This document shows, piece by piece, positions 1 through 8,301 of a stretch of 64,000 bases of DNA (position 1 is its first letter; every line of letters starts with the position of its first letter). Under the pieces are notes generated by a model that made no database searches, had not been told where the DNA came from, and saw only the letters and a program-made list of their open reading frames with translations. The DNA is from Flavobacterium defluvii (GTDB lineage: Bacteria; Bacteroidota; Bacteroidia; Flavobacteriales; Flavobacteriaceae): assembly GCF_900129555.1 (NCBI RefSeq), contig NZ_FQWC01000004.1, positions 62,001 through 126,000 on the forward strand. Direction: 5' to 3'. A program made the position numbers and the translations under genes.

Positions 1-1
1 A

Positions 2-1396
2 GGACTAAACGGACAAAAAAATAGTGAAGTCGCAGAAAAAACGTTTGTTCCAACTCAGGAAAATGGATTGAATGCCGTTTCTAAAAATCAAATTTCTACC
101 AATAAAAAAGAAAATACAAATCGCGCTGTCGCGGAAAAAACGTTTGTTTCAGCTGGAGAAAATGGATTTAATGCGGCATCTAAAAATCAGATTTTAACCA
201 ATAAAAAAGAGAATTTAAACAAGGCTGTTGCCGAGAAACCATTTGCCCCAAACAAATCGAATTCTTTTAATTATGGTTCAAAAAATCAATCAACAGATCT
301 TGAAAAAAGAAATGCTGATAAGATTTTAGCAGAGAAGAAGTTTGCTCCGGCAAAAACAAATAAGTTTAACGCGGCATCCGCAAATCAATTGCCAAATTCT
401 ATTTTTGAAGATCTTAAGTCTTCAAAAAACAAAAATGCGATGGCATTTAATGCTTCAAATTCGACTGCGAAGAGAAATTCAAATACGTTGAGTCCTTCAA
501 AAGAAAATATTGAAAAAACAACTGCTGAAAAAAGTATTGCAAGTGTTCAAAAAGATTATTCTAAAAACAATGCCGCTATAACGAATGCAAATATTTTGAG
601 TAAAAAAGATTCTGTTCAGCTCGCTGAGCTTCAAAATCTGGAAAAAGGAATTGCAGCTGCATCTGTAGAAGAGAAAAAGAAAAAAGAAGACAAACTTTTA
701 TCTAAAGCAGACAAATGGGCTTTACAGGTTTTTGCCGGAGTTGCCAATTCTGAAAATTATAAAAACAATAAAACCTTAGGAAACGTAAACGATTCTAAAC
801 AAAGTAATTCGTACGGCGTTAAAACGCAATATAAAATCAATAAAAAATGGGCTGTTGCTTCTGGTCTTAAAATTAACGAACTTGGCCAGAGTGTGGCCAA
901 TGTCTCGTACTTGAATGCAAAAAAACAAGCACTTTTTAGTTCAAGTGATTATTTTGTAAAAAATGAAACTGTTCCTCAAATTGCAAGTGATACGCGCTAT
1001 GTTCTGGTTTCAAACAGCACAAAAGATGTTTTGCAAAGTGAAAATGTCGAAACCGGAAACCTGGATCAAAATTTACGATATATCGAAATGCCATTAGAAG
1101 TTTCGTATTCTATTTTTAGCAAAAAAAGAACAAACATTAATCTCAATACAGGTGGTTTTGTAGGCAGATTAATTTCAAACAGTATTGCTATTGACGGTAA
1201 TTCTATGGGGGAAAATGTAAATGCAAATGATTATGTTTACGGTACAACTTTGAGCAGCACGGTACAATACAGGGTTTATAAAAAGACAAATGTTTTTGTT
1301 GAACCTGCAGTTAATTATTATGCAAATCCGCTAAACAATCAATCTTTTAATCAATTTCAATGGGGATTGAATTTTGGACTGAATGTTAACTTTTAA
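2..1396 (+). CDS. Outer-membrane beta-barrel protein with 33-residue repeats, 5' partial
   Basis: The frame is open from the first bases of the window, so the real start lies upstream. The TTG at 68 is inside a repeat and is not a credible start. The visible part has two regions. The first ~135 residues contain four tandem 33-residue repeats with a VAEK..F......N..NA.SKNQ pattern, followed by a Lys/Asn/Ser-rich linker. From about position 705 (ADKWALQVFAGV) to the end are alternating amphipathic strands ending in GLNFGLNVNF, typical of a small outer-membrane barrel with a C-terminal aromatic residue. Related Bacteroidota proteins follow ECF sigma genes and carry an N-terminal cytoplasmic and transmembrane segment, but that part is not visible here. 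The barrel is inferred from sequence pattern; function is unknown. Confidence 0.75.
   Translation, partial: GLNGQKNSEVAEKTFVPTQENGLNAVSKNQISTNKKENTNRAVAEKTFVSAGENGFNAASKNQILTNKKENLNKAVAEKPFAPNKSNSFNYGSKNQSTDLEKRNADKILAEKKFAPAKTNKFNAASANQLPNSIFEDLKSSKNKNAMAFNASNSTAKRNSNTLSPSKENIEKTTAEKSIASVQKDYSKNNAAITNANILSKKDSVQLAELQNLEKGIAAASVEEKKKKEDKLLSKADKWALQVFAGVANSENYKNNKTLGNVNDSKQSNSYGVKTQYKINKKWAVASGLKINELGQSVANVSYLNAKKQALFSSSDYFVKNETVPQIASDTRYVLVSNSTKDVLQSENVETGNLDQNLRYIEMPLEVSYSIFSKKRTNINLNTGGFVGRLISNSIAIDGNSMGENVNANDYVYGTTLSSTVQYRVYKKTNVFVEPAVNYYANPLNNQSFNQFQWGLNFGLNVNF
26..421 (+). repeat. Four tandem 99-bp in-frame repeats
   Basis: Units start at 26, 125, 224 and 323, each 99 bp (33 codons). 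Units 1 and 2 are the most alike, unit 3 is diverged in its second half, and unit 4 is degenerate after its first ~20 codons. More units may lie upstream of the window. Confidence 0.85.
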
Positions 1397-1441
1397 TATC
1401 TATAGTTTATTGTTTTTAATTCCAATAGATATAACGAAAAG

Positions 1442-1467
1442 GCAGTTCGAATTGAACTGCTTTTTTT
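1442..1467 (+). terminator. Rho-independent terminator
   Basis: A 7-bp stem, GCAGTTC-GAATT-GAACTGC, is followed by seven T. It lies 46 bp after the stop of the barrel protein gene. Confidence 0.85.
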
Positions 1468-1518
1468 ATTGAATTAATGTTTGATTTATTGTAATTTACA
1501 GGAAAAATAAAACAATAA

Positions 1519-2046
1519 ATGACTTTAAAAAAGGATTGGAAAGATCTAAAATTTGTTCCTAAAAATCTCCAAATTGCAAGAGAACTAATTTACGACGTTT
1601 GCGGTTTCGAATGTTCTGAACCTCAACCCGAAAAGGAAAGTCAGGAATATGAGGCTTTCGATTTTAAAATCGGCGAAAGCCAGATTAAATTCAGATCGGC
1701 TAAAATTACGCCAACCAAAACGGGTCAGTTCGTAACTTTATGGAAACGCAACAAATCTGGAATTATCGAACCTTTTGATTATTCTGATACAATAGATTTT
1801 GTAATTGTAAATGTTCAAAAAGAAAATCTTTTGGGGCAGTTTATTTTTCCGAAAGAGATTTTGCTAAAAAAAGGAATTTTTACAACACAAACAAAAGAAG
1901 GAATTCGGGCAACACGAGTTTATCCTCCATGGGATAAAACAAACAATAAACAAGCTCAAAAAACGCAACAATGGCAATTGGATTATTTTTTGCCCATTTC
2001 TGATCGAATAGATATAAATCGGGCTAAGTTTTTACTTTCAAAATAA
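1519..2046 (+). CDS. MepB family protein
   Basis: A 175-residue soluble protein, about the usual length for the MepB family, named after the third gene of the staphylococcal mepRAB multidrug-efflux operon. Family features include the central stretch FDFKIGESQIKFRSAKITP, a GQFVTLWKR segment and the C-terminal region VYPPWDKT...QWQLDYFLP. The biochemical role of MepB is unknown. No MepA-type MATE pump or MepR-type regulator is adjacent, so a role in resistance should not be assumed. The gene stands alone between two terminators. Confidence 0.8.
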   Translation: MTLKKDWKDLKFVPKNLQIARELIYDVCGFECSEPQPEKESQEYEAFDFKIGESQIKFRSAKITPTKTGQFVTLWKRNKSGIIEPFDYSDTIDFVIVNVQKENLLGQFIFPKEILLKKGIFTTQTKEGIRATRVYPPWDKTNNKQAQKTQQWQLDYFLPISDRIDINRAKFLLSK

Positions 2047-2073
2047 AAAAGCAGTTCGATCGAACTGCTTTTA
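2045..2073. terminator. Bidirectional terminator
   Basis: An 18-bp perfect palindrome (GCAGTTCGATCGAACTGC, 2051-2068) has A-runs before it and T-runs after it. It serves the plus-strand mepB-like gene and the convergent nuclease gene. Its core resembles the terminator at 1442. Confidence 0.85.
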
Positions 2074-2092
2074 TTAATTATTCATCTGAAAA

Positions 2093-5000
2093 TTATTTTT
2101 TTAAGATTTTATCTTTATAAATTACTTTATTATTTTCTGATAAAGTATAAATATAAAGTCCAGGATACAAATTACCTACAGACATTACAGTATTACTAAT
2201 TTCCTGGCTGCTTTTGATTTCAATCGGATTTCCTAACAAACGTCCGTTTATGTCATAAAGCTTTAATTTAAAGTTTCTATTTTCTTTTGTTTTTACAGAA
2301 AGGTTTAAAACGTCAGCAGCAGGATTTGGATAGGCTGTTACAAAAAATCCGTTTTTAGCAAAATCAGGCGTTGCTAAAACATCTTGTTTTAACTCAAAAC
2401 GCGCAATAACAGGTCCGTGATCTGAAGTTGTAGTTGTATAATTTGCAATATCATTTCGGGGATCGTAAACTGCAATTGAGTTTTCAATGTATTCATCTTC
2501 CAGTTCATTACTAATAATAATATGATCTAAAAATCCGCCTGAGCTTAAAAAGCTGTAAGCGCCTGCCTGACTGATTCCTAAAGTAAGCGCATTATAATTA
2601 TTAGTGTCTGTAACAAAATTTTCGTAAGATGAAGGGTTAGGTGTTATCACAGATGCTTTTACATCATCATTGTAATCTCCCAGAATAATTAAATTAGAAT
2701 TTGAATAATGAGCATCCAGACTATCTTTTAAAACCTGTGCATCGTATTTACGCATATTATATCGTGAAATATCCGTTCCGCTGTTGGCGCGTGCATGTAG
2801 ATCAACAAGATTGATTTCCTTTGTAAATCCGCCAATATTGGTTTCGATTGTTACTAAATATGGCAAACGTCCAGATGAGAAAAAGCTTGAGCCGTTTCCG
2901 CCCGGATAATTGGGTAACGTTTTTGTTCCGGCACGAACTTCATCATAAAACTCTTTAAACATTACACGAGTCTTTTTTACTGTCGTATTTTGTGTATTAT
3001 AAAGCACAACTAATTTCTGCGGAGGAAAATTAGGATCGGGCGTATCAAAAGAATACGACCATGATGTCGAAATTGTTTTGTCAAATGTTTTTCCGTTGAT
3101 ATTTATTTTCTGAATTAATGCGTCAATCGAAGGATCATCTGAAACTTCCTGCACCACATAAACGTCTGCATTTAGTTTGTTCATTACTTTAGCAACATTT
3201 TCAATTTGAAGTGCATCATCTGTCGGACCAAATTCTACTCCGTCAGTTCCTTTTACATCAGTTCCAAAAAATTCTAAGTTATAGGTTACAACATCAAATG
3301 TATCTGCTTTTGGAATTGACGAACCGGTAAATAAGCCTATTTGTTTATTTAGCGAAGTTCCGGTAACTGTTAAGGGTCCGGAAATTGTTAATTGTTTTGA
3401 TGAAGGTGTAAATCTTGCATAAATTATTTTGTTGTTTGCAGCTTCTGTCGCTTCAACAATTACGCTTGACTGAAATGTAATATTATCTAATGATAATTGA
3501 TAATCAGCTGGTGCTGTGATGGTAATATCTCCATAGCCTTCGGCTTTAAAAACAAAAGACTGGCTTGCCGAAATTGTATTTGGACTCACATCTCCAAAAT
3601 CTAAAACAGGATTTGAAGCTACGTAACCTAATTCATTTGTAATCGCAACATCATCTAAAGACCATTCTGCAGCAAAATCAGTTCCTCCTGCAGTAGTTTC
3701 GTAAACCCATGCAACATACGTACTGCTTGTTTTAAATCCGCTTAAATCGATATATTGTGATTTTGTATACGTTCCTGTTACTGTTGGAAATTTACCGTCT
3801 AATTCTGCCCAGGTTGCTGTTTCGGGATTACTTTTTCCATCATAATCTGTAGAAACCATTAATTTTAAGCCTGGACCTGAGTAAAATTTACGTGAGTAAA
3901 AAGATAATAATGCAAATTCTCCAAAAGTGTCTAAATGTAATTTAGGAGAAATCAACCAGTCTTTGCTCGCTCCGGAATCAGAATAACCATTCATCAAAAC
4001 TGCTCCCGTTCCTGAGTTTACATTTCTGGTAACTGTTGTTGGCGACCATTTATTTAAAGTTCCCCCAACATTATACTGCGTCCATCCGCTGTTAGATAAA
4101 ACATTTGGATCGTTGAAACCTTGTATGTACGGATTAATTCCAACTCCAGTAAGTGTAACTATTTTAGTTGCGGCACCATTAGATTCGTGCGTTATTTCTC
4201 CTGTAAAACTATTTATTGCGTTTGGTGTAAATTTTACATAAACAGTTTGTGATGTGTTTGAAGCAAAATCTGCAGCCTCAAAAGTTAATGATGATGCAAA
4301 TGTGTTGCCATCTTTAGAAATAGTAAAATTTGCTGTCGAAGTTAAAACAACCTCATCGCTAAGATTTGCACCTTGAAGCTGATACGTGAAAATATCCGAA
4401 TCGAAATTGGCTTCAGAAAAACCTAAATTTAAAGAAGCCGCCGAAGTTGTTAAAGTAGGCAGAGCCACACTCGAAGTTGCGGCGTCAATCCTGTTTACTG
4501 CAGACTGTACATTTCCATAAGGATCTTCAGAAACAGAAAAAACAGAATAAGAAGTACTTAAACTCAATCCGGTAAAACTTTTAGTAAATTCCTGAGAAGC
4601 AATTGTAATATCTAAAAATCCAGATTGCAAAGCTGCAGTTCCAGCCGCATCTTGTCCGGCTTTTATTTGTGCAATTGTTGGTTCTGCACTACCGCCAGGT
4701 AATAAAACATAATACGTTTTTCCTATCTCGTCCAGTTTATTAATAAAATCAAAACTTTGAGCTAAGATATTATCTACTTTTGGATAACCTGCTGCATTAA
4801 TAGGAGCCGCAACATCGCTTTTAATATCTATATTATCAATTGCAAATGATGGACGCGAACCTGCTCCTGAAACTTGTCTTGAAATCCATCGTATCTGAAC
4901 CAAAGGCTGATTATCACATTCTGCTGGTAAAGTTACTTTTATGGTTTTAGTATTTTGCGGAGTCGTTACGGCCGTTGTCTGCTTTACATCATTATTTGAA

Positions 5001-5506
5001 TAAGCTGTTGATAATAATGAAATAAACGGACTACTTGTACCTACTCTGTATTGCAGAACCATTTCGTTAATACGAGTATTAGTTGTCGCTGGCGGCACAT
5101 CATACGGATTACGAATTGTCATGGCATCATACTGAACCTGAATGGCCGTTTCTCCTGTAGCATCAAAAGCAAAACCTATTGTAAGGTCTAACGAACCAGT
5201 ATTTAAAAAACCAATTTTTCCGTCGTAATTATGAAAATTACCACTTGTAGTTGCGGCAGTACTGCTGGCAGTCAATGCTCTGTCTGCAACTAATACTGCA
5301 TTTGTATTAAAAGCAGATCCTGGAGATGTACTTGCTGTCCAACCTTGAAAACCAGCCGGATATGCCGTTACAGTTGGCGCAATTGAAAAGTCCTGATGAT
5401 AAGGCAAATCCTGCGGTGTGGGAAAGGTTTGCGCAACCAGACTTATAGAATAACAAAAAAAACTTAAAAATACCACGAGGTGGCGTATTGAGTAAATGTT
5501 TTTCAT
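2093..5506 (-). CDS. Secreted multidomain nuclease/phosphatase-like protein with T9SS sorting domain
   Basis: The 1137-residue protein starts with a signal peptide ending near SISLVAQ. Tandem beta-sandwich-like regions follow, with a choice-of-anchor J-like (MAM/cleaved-adhesin type) module at about residues 460-620 (DWLISPKL, W.LDDV). An endonuclease/exonuclease/phosphatase domain spans about 735-1035. Its hallmarks are visible: YNLEFFG, the VQEVSDD glutamate, ILGDYNDD, a DHIIIS segment and the terminal SDHGPVIA histidine. The last ~80 residues (AYPNPAADVLNL...LYPGLYIYTL, Lys-rich end) form a type A T9SS sorting domain, so it is probably exported to the surface or medium by type IX secretion. 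A role in DNA or nucleotide scavenging is inferred. It is transcribed alone. Confidence 0.88.
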   Translation of the reverse strand: MKNIYSIRHLVVFLSFFCYSISLVAQTFPTPQDLPYHQDFSIAPTVTAYPAGFQGWTASTSPGSAFNTNAVLVADRALTASSTAATTSGNFHNYDGKIGFLNTGSLDLTIGFAFDATGETAIQVQYDAMTIRNPYDVPPATTNTRINEMVLQYRVGTSSPFISLLSTAYSNNDVKQTTAVTTPQNTKTIKVTLPAECDNQPLVQIRWISRQVSGAGSRPSFAIDNIDIKSDVAAPINAAGYPKVDNILAQSFDFINKLDEIGKTYYVLLPGGSAEPTIAQIKAGQDAAGTAALQSGFLDITIASQEFTKSFTGLSLSTSYSVFSVSEDPYGNVQSAVNRIDAATSSVALPTLTTSAASLNLGFSEANFDSDIFTYQLQGANLSDEVVLTSTANFTISKDGNTFASSLTFEAADFASNTSQTVYVKFTPNAINSFTGEITHESNGAATKIVTLTGVGINPYIQGFNDPNVLSNSGWTQYNVGGTLNKWSPTTVTRNVNSGTGAVLMNGYSDSGASKDWLISPKLHLDTFGEFALLSFYSRKFYSGPGLKLMVSTDYDGKSNPETATWAELDGKFPTVTGTYTKSQYIDLSGFKTSSTYVAWVYETTAGGTDFAAEWSLDDVAITNELGYVASNPVLDFGDVSPNTISASQSFVFKAEGYGDITITAPADYQLSLDNITFQSSVIVEATEAANNKIIYARFTPSSKQLTISGPLTVTGTSLNKQIGLFTGSSIPKADTFDVVTYNLEFFGTDVKGTDGVEFGPTDDALQIENVAKVMNKLNADVYVVQEVSDDPSIDALIQKININGKTFDKTISTSWSYSFDTPDPNFPPQKLVVLYNTQNTTVKKTRVMFKEFYDEVRAGTKTLPNYPGGNGSSFFSSGRLPYLVTIETNIGGFTKEINLVDLHARANSGTDISRYNMRKYDAQVLKDSLDAHYSNSNLIILGDYNDDVKASVITPNPSSYENFVTDTNNYNALTLGISQAGAYSFLSSGGFLDHIIISNELEDEYIENSIAVYDPRNDIANYTTTTSDHGPVIARFELKQDVLATPDFAKNGFFVTAYPNPAADVLNLSVKTKENRNFKLKLYDINGRLLGNPIEIKSSQEISNTVMSVGNLYPGLYIYTLSENNKVIYKDKILKK

Positions 5507-5532
5507 AAATAAAAAAATAGGGGTTTACAAAT

Positions 5533-5540
5533 CAAAGTTA
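5533..5540 (-). promoter_or_regulatory. Probable -7 promoter box for the T9SS nuclease gene
   Basis: TAACTTTG on the minus strand matches the Bacteroidota TAnnTTTG box and lies 27 bp upstream of the start codon. No convincing -33 TTG was found at the right distance. Confidence 0.5.
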
Positions 5541-5740
5541 TACTGTTTAAAGTTAAGAGAATATTGTAAAAACATAAATTTATTGTAAGTTATTTCAGAA
5601 ATAAATATAAAAAATATCCTGATATTTCACCATTAAATCATCTCTATTGCTAAGAATAAAGCGTTTTAGAGGATTTTTCTTAAATTAAAATTGATTTGTA
5701 TTATTAGTAAGAAAATACTTTTTATTTACTGAGAGATATA

Positions 5741-5768
5741 AAAAAAGCTGCTTCAAAGAAACAGCTTT
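5741..5768 (-). terminator. Rho-independent terminator of the SDR gene
   Basis: Read on the minus strand, AAAGCTG pairs with CAGCTTT around a short loop and is followed by a T-run. It lies 25 bp past the SDR stop. Confidence 0.75.
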
Positions 5769-5792
5769 AAGTAATTTTTATATTCAAAAAAG

Positions 5793-6545
5793 TTAAACTG
5801 CCGTATAACCTCCATCAGCAATAATATAACTTCCCGTTGTGAAAGAAGATTTTTCAGAACTTAAAAAGGTTACCAATTCGGCAATTTCCTCTGCAGTTCC
5901 TAAACGGTTCATTGGTGCTTTTGAAGCAATTGCATTCATCGCGTCATTATTCAAATTGTCTTTTAGTAATGCCGCTTCAATATAGCCGGGTCCAACGGCA
6001 TTACAGCGAATATTTTTCTGAGCATATTCTGCCGCAATATTTTTAGTTAAACCTACAACTCCATGTTTAGAAGCTGTATACGCAGGACTTAAGGGCGCGG
6101 CAACCTGTCCGTGAATAGAGGCGATATTAACAATACTTCCTCCCCCATTTTTCTCCATTTGTTCCAACTGATATCGGCACGCATAAAAAACACCGCTTAA
6201 ATTAAGTGCAATTACACGATCCCAGGCATCTGGTTCGTATTCTCCTGTTGGCTTTGCAGGGCCGCCCATTCCGGCATTGTTGCAGGCAATGTCCAATCGG
6301 CCGTATTTAGAAACCGTAACCTCAACCATTCGTTTATTGTCGCTTGCGCTCGACGAATCTCCTTTTACAAAAAAGGCTTCTCCACCGCTGTCTTTTATAA
6401 CTTTTACGGTTTCTTCACCATGTTCAACATTAATATCCGAAATTACAACTTTTGCTCCTTCACGGGCGTAAGCTTCTGCAACAGCACGCCCAATTCCTGA
6501 TCCGCCGCCAGATACAAAAGCTACTTTGTTTTCTAAAAGTGACAT
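5793..6545 (-). CDS. Short-chain dehydrogenase/reductase (SDR), classical type
   Basis: At 250 residues this has the standard length of a classical SDR. The cofactor motif GGGSGIG is at residues 13-19. An Asp at 37 after the second strand suggests NAD rather than NADP. The NNAG motif is at 89-92, and the catalytic Ser143, Tyr156 and Lys160 (YTASK) are in place. The C-terminal IADGGYTAV is also typical. The substrate cannot be read from sequence. It is monocistronic with its own terminator. An imperfect inverted repeat about 55 bp upstream could be an operator. Confidence 0.92.
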   Translation of the reverse strand: MSLLENKVAFVSGGGSGIGRAVAEAYAREGAKVVISDINVEHGEETVKVIKDSGGEAFFVKGDSSSASDNKRMVEVTVSKYGRLDIACNNAGMGGPAKPTGEYEPDAWDRVIALNLSGVFYACRYQLEQMEKNGGGSIVNIASIHGQVAAPLSPAYTASKHGVVGLTKNIAAEYAQKNIRCNAVGPGYIEAALLKDNLNNDAMNAIASKAPMNRLGTAEEIAELVTFLSSEKSSFTTGSYIIADGGYTAV

Positions 6546-6599
6546 ATTCTTAAGATTTAAATTTGTAGCTGTAATTTACGAAGATATTAACCGCTGACC

Positions 6600-6622
6600 A
6601 TAGTAAAATGGGAGTTTACCAT
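6600..6622. promoter_or_regulatory. Candidate operator upstream of the SDR gene
   Basis: ATAGTAAA-N7-TTTACCAT is an 8-bp inverted repeat with one mismatch, centred ~66 bp upstream of the SDR start. The spacing fits a dimeric regulator site, but this is inference from symmetry alone. Confidence 0.25.
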
Positions 6623-6693
6623 AAGATTAAGACTTTATCATAATCAAATGTTATTTCATACTAAAACCAGCTGAATCAGAGAAAAATTCCGTA

Positions 6694-7068
6694 TTATTTA
6701 TCTTCATCTAATTTCATATTACCGCGATCTTCATGACTTTCCGGATTTGAATTTGGATAACGATTTGATGTAATGTCTGAATTTCGGTCTTTATTTTCTA
6801 CTGTTTTTTTCGCTTCTTCATCAGATGAAACACCGCGATTTGCATTTGGATTGTTAGGATCTATATTGTCTTTGATTTTGTCAATATCCTCGTTTTCATT
6901 TCGTGCTCTTTTTACAACTTCTTTATTTCCGTCAGCATCCGTTACAACTTCTTTTTTTAGATTGGCATCATCTGCTTTTCCATCGTGAGAAATATTCTTT
7001 CCTTTTGTTTCGTCTATATTTTTTTGTACTCCATTTATCTTTTTAGAGCCTAAATTATTAGCTTCCAT
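6694..7068 (-). CDS. Small hydrophilic, charged protein of unknown function
   Basis: The 124 residues are almost entirely Asp, Glu, Lys, Asn, Arg and Ser, with no cysteine, no signal peptide and no membrane segment. It is expected to be largely disordered, e.g. KEVVTDADGNKEVVKRARNE and ENKDRNSDITSNRYPNSNP. Such proteins in Flavobacteriaceae are often annotated as hypothetical; a stress or desiccation-like role would be speculation. The reading frame covers the only plausible coding content between two other genes, and the ATG at 7068 precedes AT-rich leader DNA. The opposite-strand frame here is a shadow of its composition. Confidence 0.7.
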   Translation of the reverse strand: MEANNLGSKKINGVQKNIDETKGKNISHDGKADDANLKKEVVTDADGNKEVVKRARNENEDIDKIKDNIDPNNPNANRGVSSDEEAKKTVENKDRNSDITSNRYPNSNPESHEDRGNMKLDEDK

Positions 7069-7184
7069 ATCATTATTATTTTAAGTTCTATATTAATATT
7101 ACGAATTCTAAATTTTAAAAGAAAATGGTTTAACATTGCTTTAGTTTATTGCCTGATTATTTTTAATGAAGAAAAAACAAAGGT

Positions 7185-7192
7185 TATCTTTG
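7185..7192 (+). promoter_or_regulatory. -7 promoter box of the pseudouridine synthase gene
   Basis: TATCTTTG matches TAnnTTTG and lies 14 bp upstream of the ATG at 7207, giving a leader of only about 10 nt. Confidence 0.6.
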
Positions 7193-7206
7193 CAAAAAAT
7201 TAAAAC

Positions 7207-7788
7207 ATGCACAGACATTTCATTCTTTTTAAACCTTATGGTTATTTAAGCCAATTTATTTATGAATTAAAAAGAAAGAAAAAGCTTTTGGGCGAACTTC
7301 ATGATTTTCCCGAAGGCACAATGGCAATTGGAAGACTTGACGAAGATTCTGAAGGTTTGCTTTTCCTTACTACTGACGGAAATATGAGCGAACTCGTTAG
7401 AAGTAAAAAAGTTGAAAAAGAATATTATGTACAGGTCGATGGCGTAATTACTCCCGAAGCGATACAACAATTGCAAAATGGAGTAGAAATTGGTCTTCAT
7501 GGAGGCAAATACAAAACAAAGCACTGCAAAGCTTTTCTGGTAACTGAAATTCCTGATTTTGGCGCACGAGCCAAAAAAATCAGAGACGAGCGTCATGGAC
7601 CAACTTCATGGGCATCGATTACCGTTAGAGAAGGAAAATTTCGTCAGGTTAGAAAAATGACTGCTGCAGTTGGTTTTCCTACTTTACGCTTGGTTCGTGT
7701 TCGAATAGGAAATGTATATTTGCAGAACCTAAAAGCCGGAGAAGTCCGCGAGGTTTCTGATTTTCAATTAGAAAATGAGTCAATTTGA
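7207..7788 (+). CDS. rluE: RsuA/RluE family rRNA pseudouridine synthase
   Basis: The 193-residue protein isomerises uridine to pseudouridine, probably in 23S rRNA. It opens with FILFKPYGYLSQF and carries the family active-site motif GRLDEDSEGLL, with the catalytic Asp at residue 45. Next come the KEYYVQVDG strand and the C-terminal TVREGKFRQVRKMTAAVGFP segment typical of RsuA-like enzymes. It has no N-terminal S4 domain, which fits the short RluE type rather than RsuA or RluB. It is followed 56 bp later by trmL, so two RNA-modification genes are adjacent. Target position is inferred only from family. Confidence 0.88.
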   Translation: MHRHFILFKPYGYLSQFIYELKRKKKLLGELHDFPEGTMAIGRLDEDSEGLLFLTTDGNMSELVRSKKVEKEYYVQVDGVITPEAIQQLQNGVEIGLHGGKYKTKHCKAFLVTEIPDFGARAKKIRDERHGPTSWASITVREGKFRQVRKMTAAVGFPTLRLVRVRIGNVYLQNLKAGEVREVSDFQLENESI

Positions 7789-7806
7789 TAATTAGGTAAT
7801 TTCAGA

Positions 7807-7832
7807 AATTCATAATTCATAATTCAATTCAT
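7807..7832 (+). repeat. AATTCAT heptamer microsatellite before trmL
   Basis: AATTCAT units start at 7807 and 7814, then a 5-base AATTC, then another AATTCAT at 7826. The run ends 12 bp before the trmL start. Similar short heptamer runs precede cobU. Confidence 0.7.
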
Positions 7833-7844
7833 AACTCAAAAAAA

Positions 7845-8300
7845 ATGCTAAACGTTGTTCTTGTAGAACCAGAAATACCAAATAATACCGGAAATATTGG
7901 GAGATTATGCGTAGGTACAGAAAGCCGACTTCACTTAATTCATCCTTTTGGGTTTGTGATTAATGATAAAAACTTAAAACGTTCGGGGTTGGATTATTGG
8001 GTTCATCTTGATGTTACCGAATATCAAAACGTTGATGAATGGGTTGCACAAATTCCGGATCATTCAAGAGTATTTTTAATGAGTTCACATTCTGAAAAAT
8101 CCTATTTAGAAAATGAATTTCAGGATGGTGACTGGCTGGTTTTTGGAAAAGAAAGTGTTGGTTTAAGCAAAGAATTTATGGCTCGATTTGAAAATCATTT
8201 AACGATTCCGATGTCACCGCTTATTCGGTCTTTTAATATTGCAAATTCGGTTGCGTTTGTGGTTGGTGAAGCTAAGAGACAGATGGGGTTAAAAAAGTAA
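7845..8300 (+). CDS. trmL: tRNA (cytidine(34)-2'-O)-methyltransferase, SPOUT family
   Basis: The 151-residue protein has the length and motifs of TrmL/YibK. It starts MLNVVLVEPEIPNNTGNIGR, with the N-terminal NTGNIGR signature of SPOUT 2'-O-methyltransferases, then LDYWVH in the middle, FGKESVGL and the knot-forming IPMSPLIRSFNIANSVAFVVGE. It methylates the wobble-base ribose of certain leucine tRNAs using S-adenosylmethionine. The next gene begins one base after its stop, so the two are probably cotranscribed. Confidence 0.93.
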   Translation: MLNVVLVEPEIPNNTGNIGRLCVGTESRLHLIHPFGFVINDKNLKRSGLDYWVHLDVTEYQNVDEWVAQIPDHSRVFLMSSHSEKSYLENEFQDGDWLVFGKESVGLSKEFMARFENHLTIPMSPLIRSFNIANSVAFVVGEAKRQMGLKK

Positions 8301-8301
8301 G

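Noticed and set aside
68..70. TTG as start of the left-edge barrel protein
   Set aside because: It lies inside repeat unit 1 and the frame is open upstream to the window edge, so the gene simply continues outside.
26..421. Tandem repeats as a CRISPR array
   Set aside because: The units are 99 bp, directly adjacent with no spacers, and encode protein.
1519..2046. MepB-like gene as a drug-resistance determinant
   Set aside because: No MATE pump or MarR-type regulator is adjacent, and MepB itself has no shown resistance function.
6773..6988. Antisense open frame over the charged 124-residue protein
   Set aside because: It is a Ser/Phe/Leu-rich mirror of the charged codons with no leader and no recognisable features.
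7267..7596. Antisense open frame across the pseudouridine synthase
   Set aside because: The pseudouridine synthase is clearly real with intact motifs, and the antisense frame has no recognisable domain.
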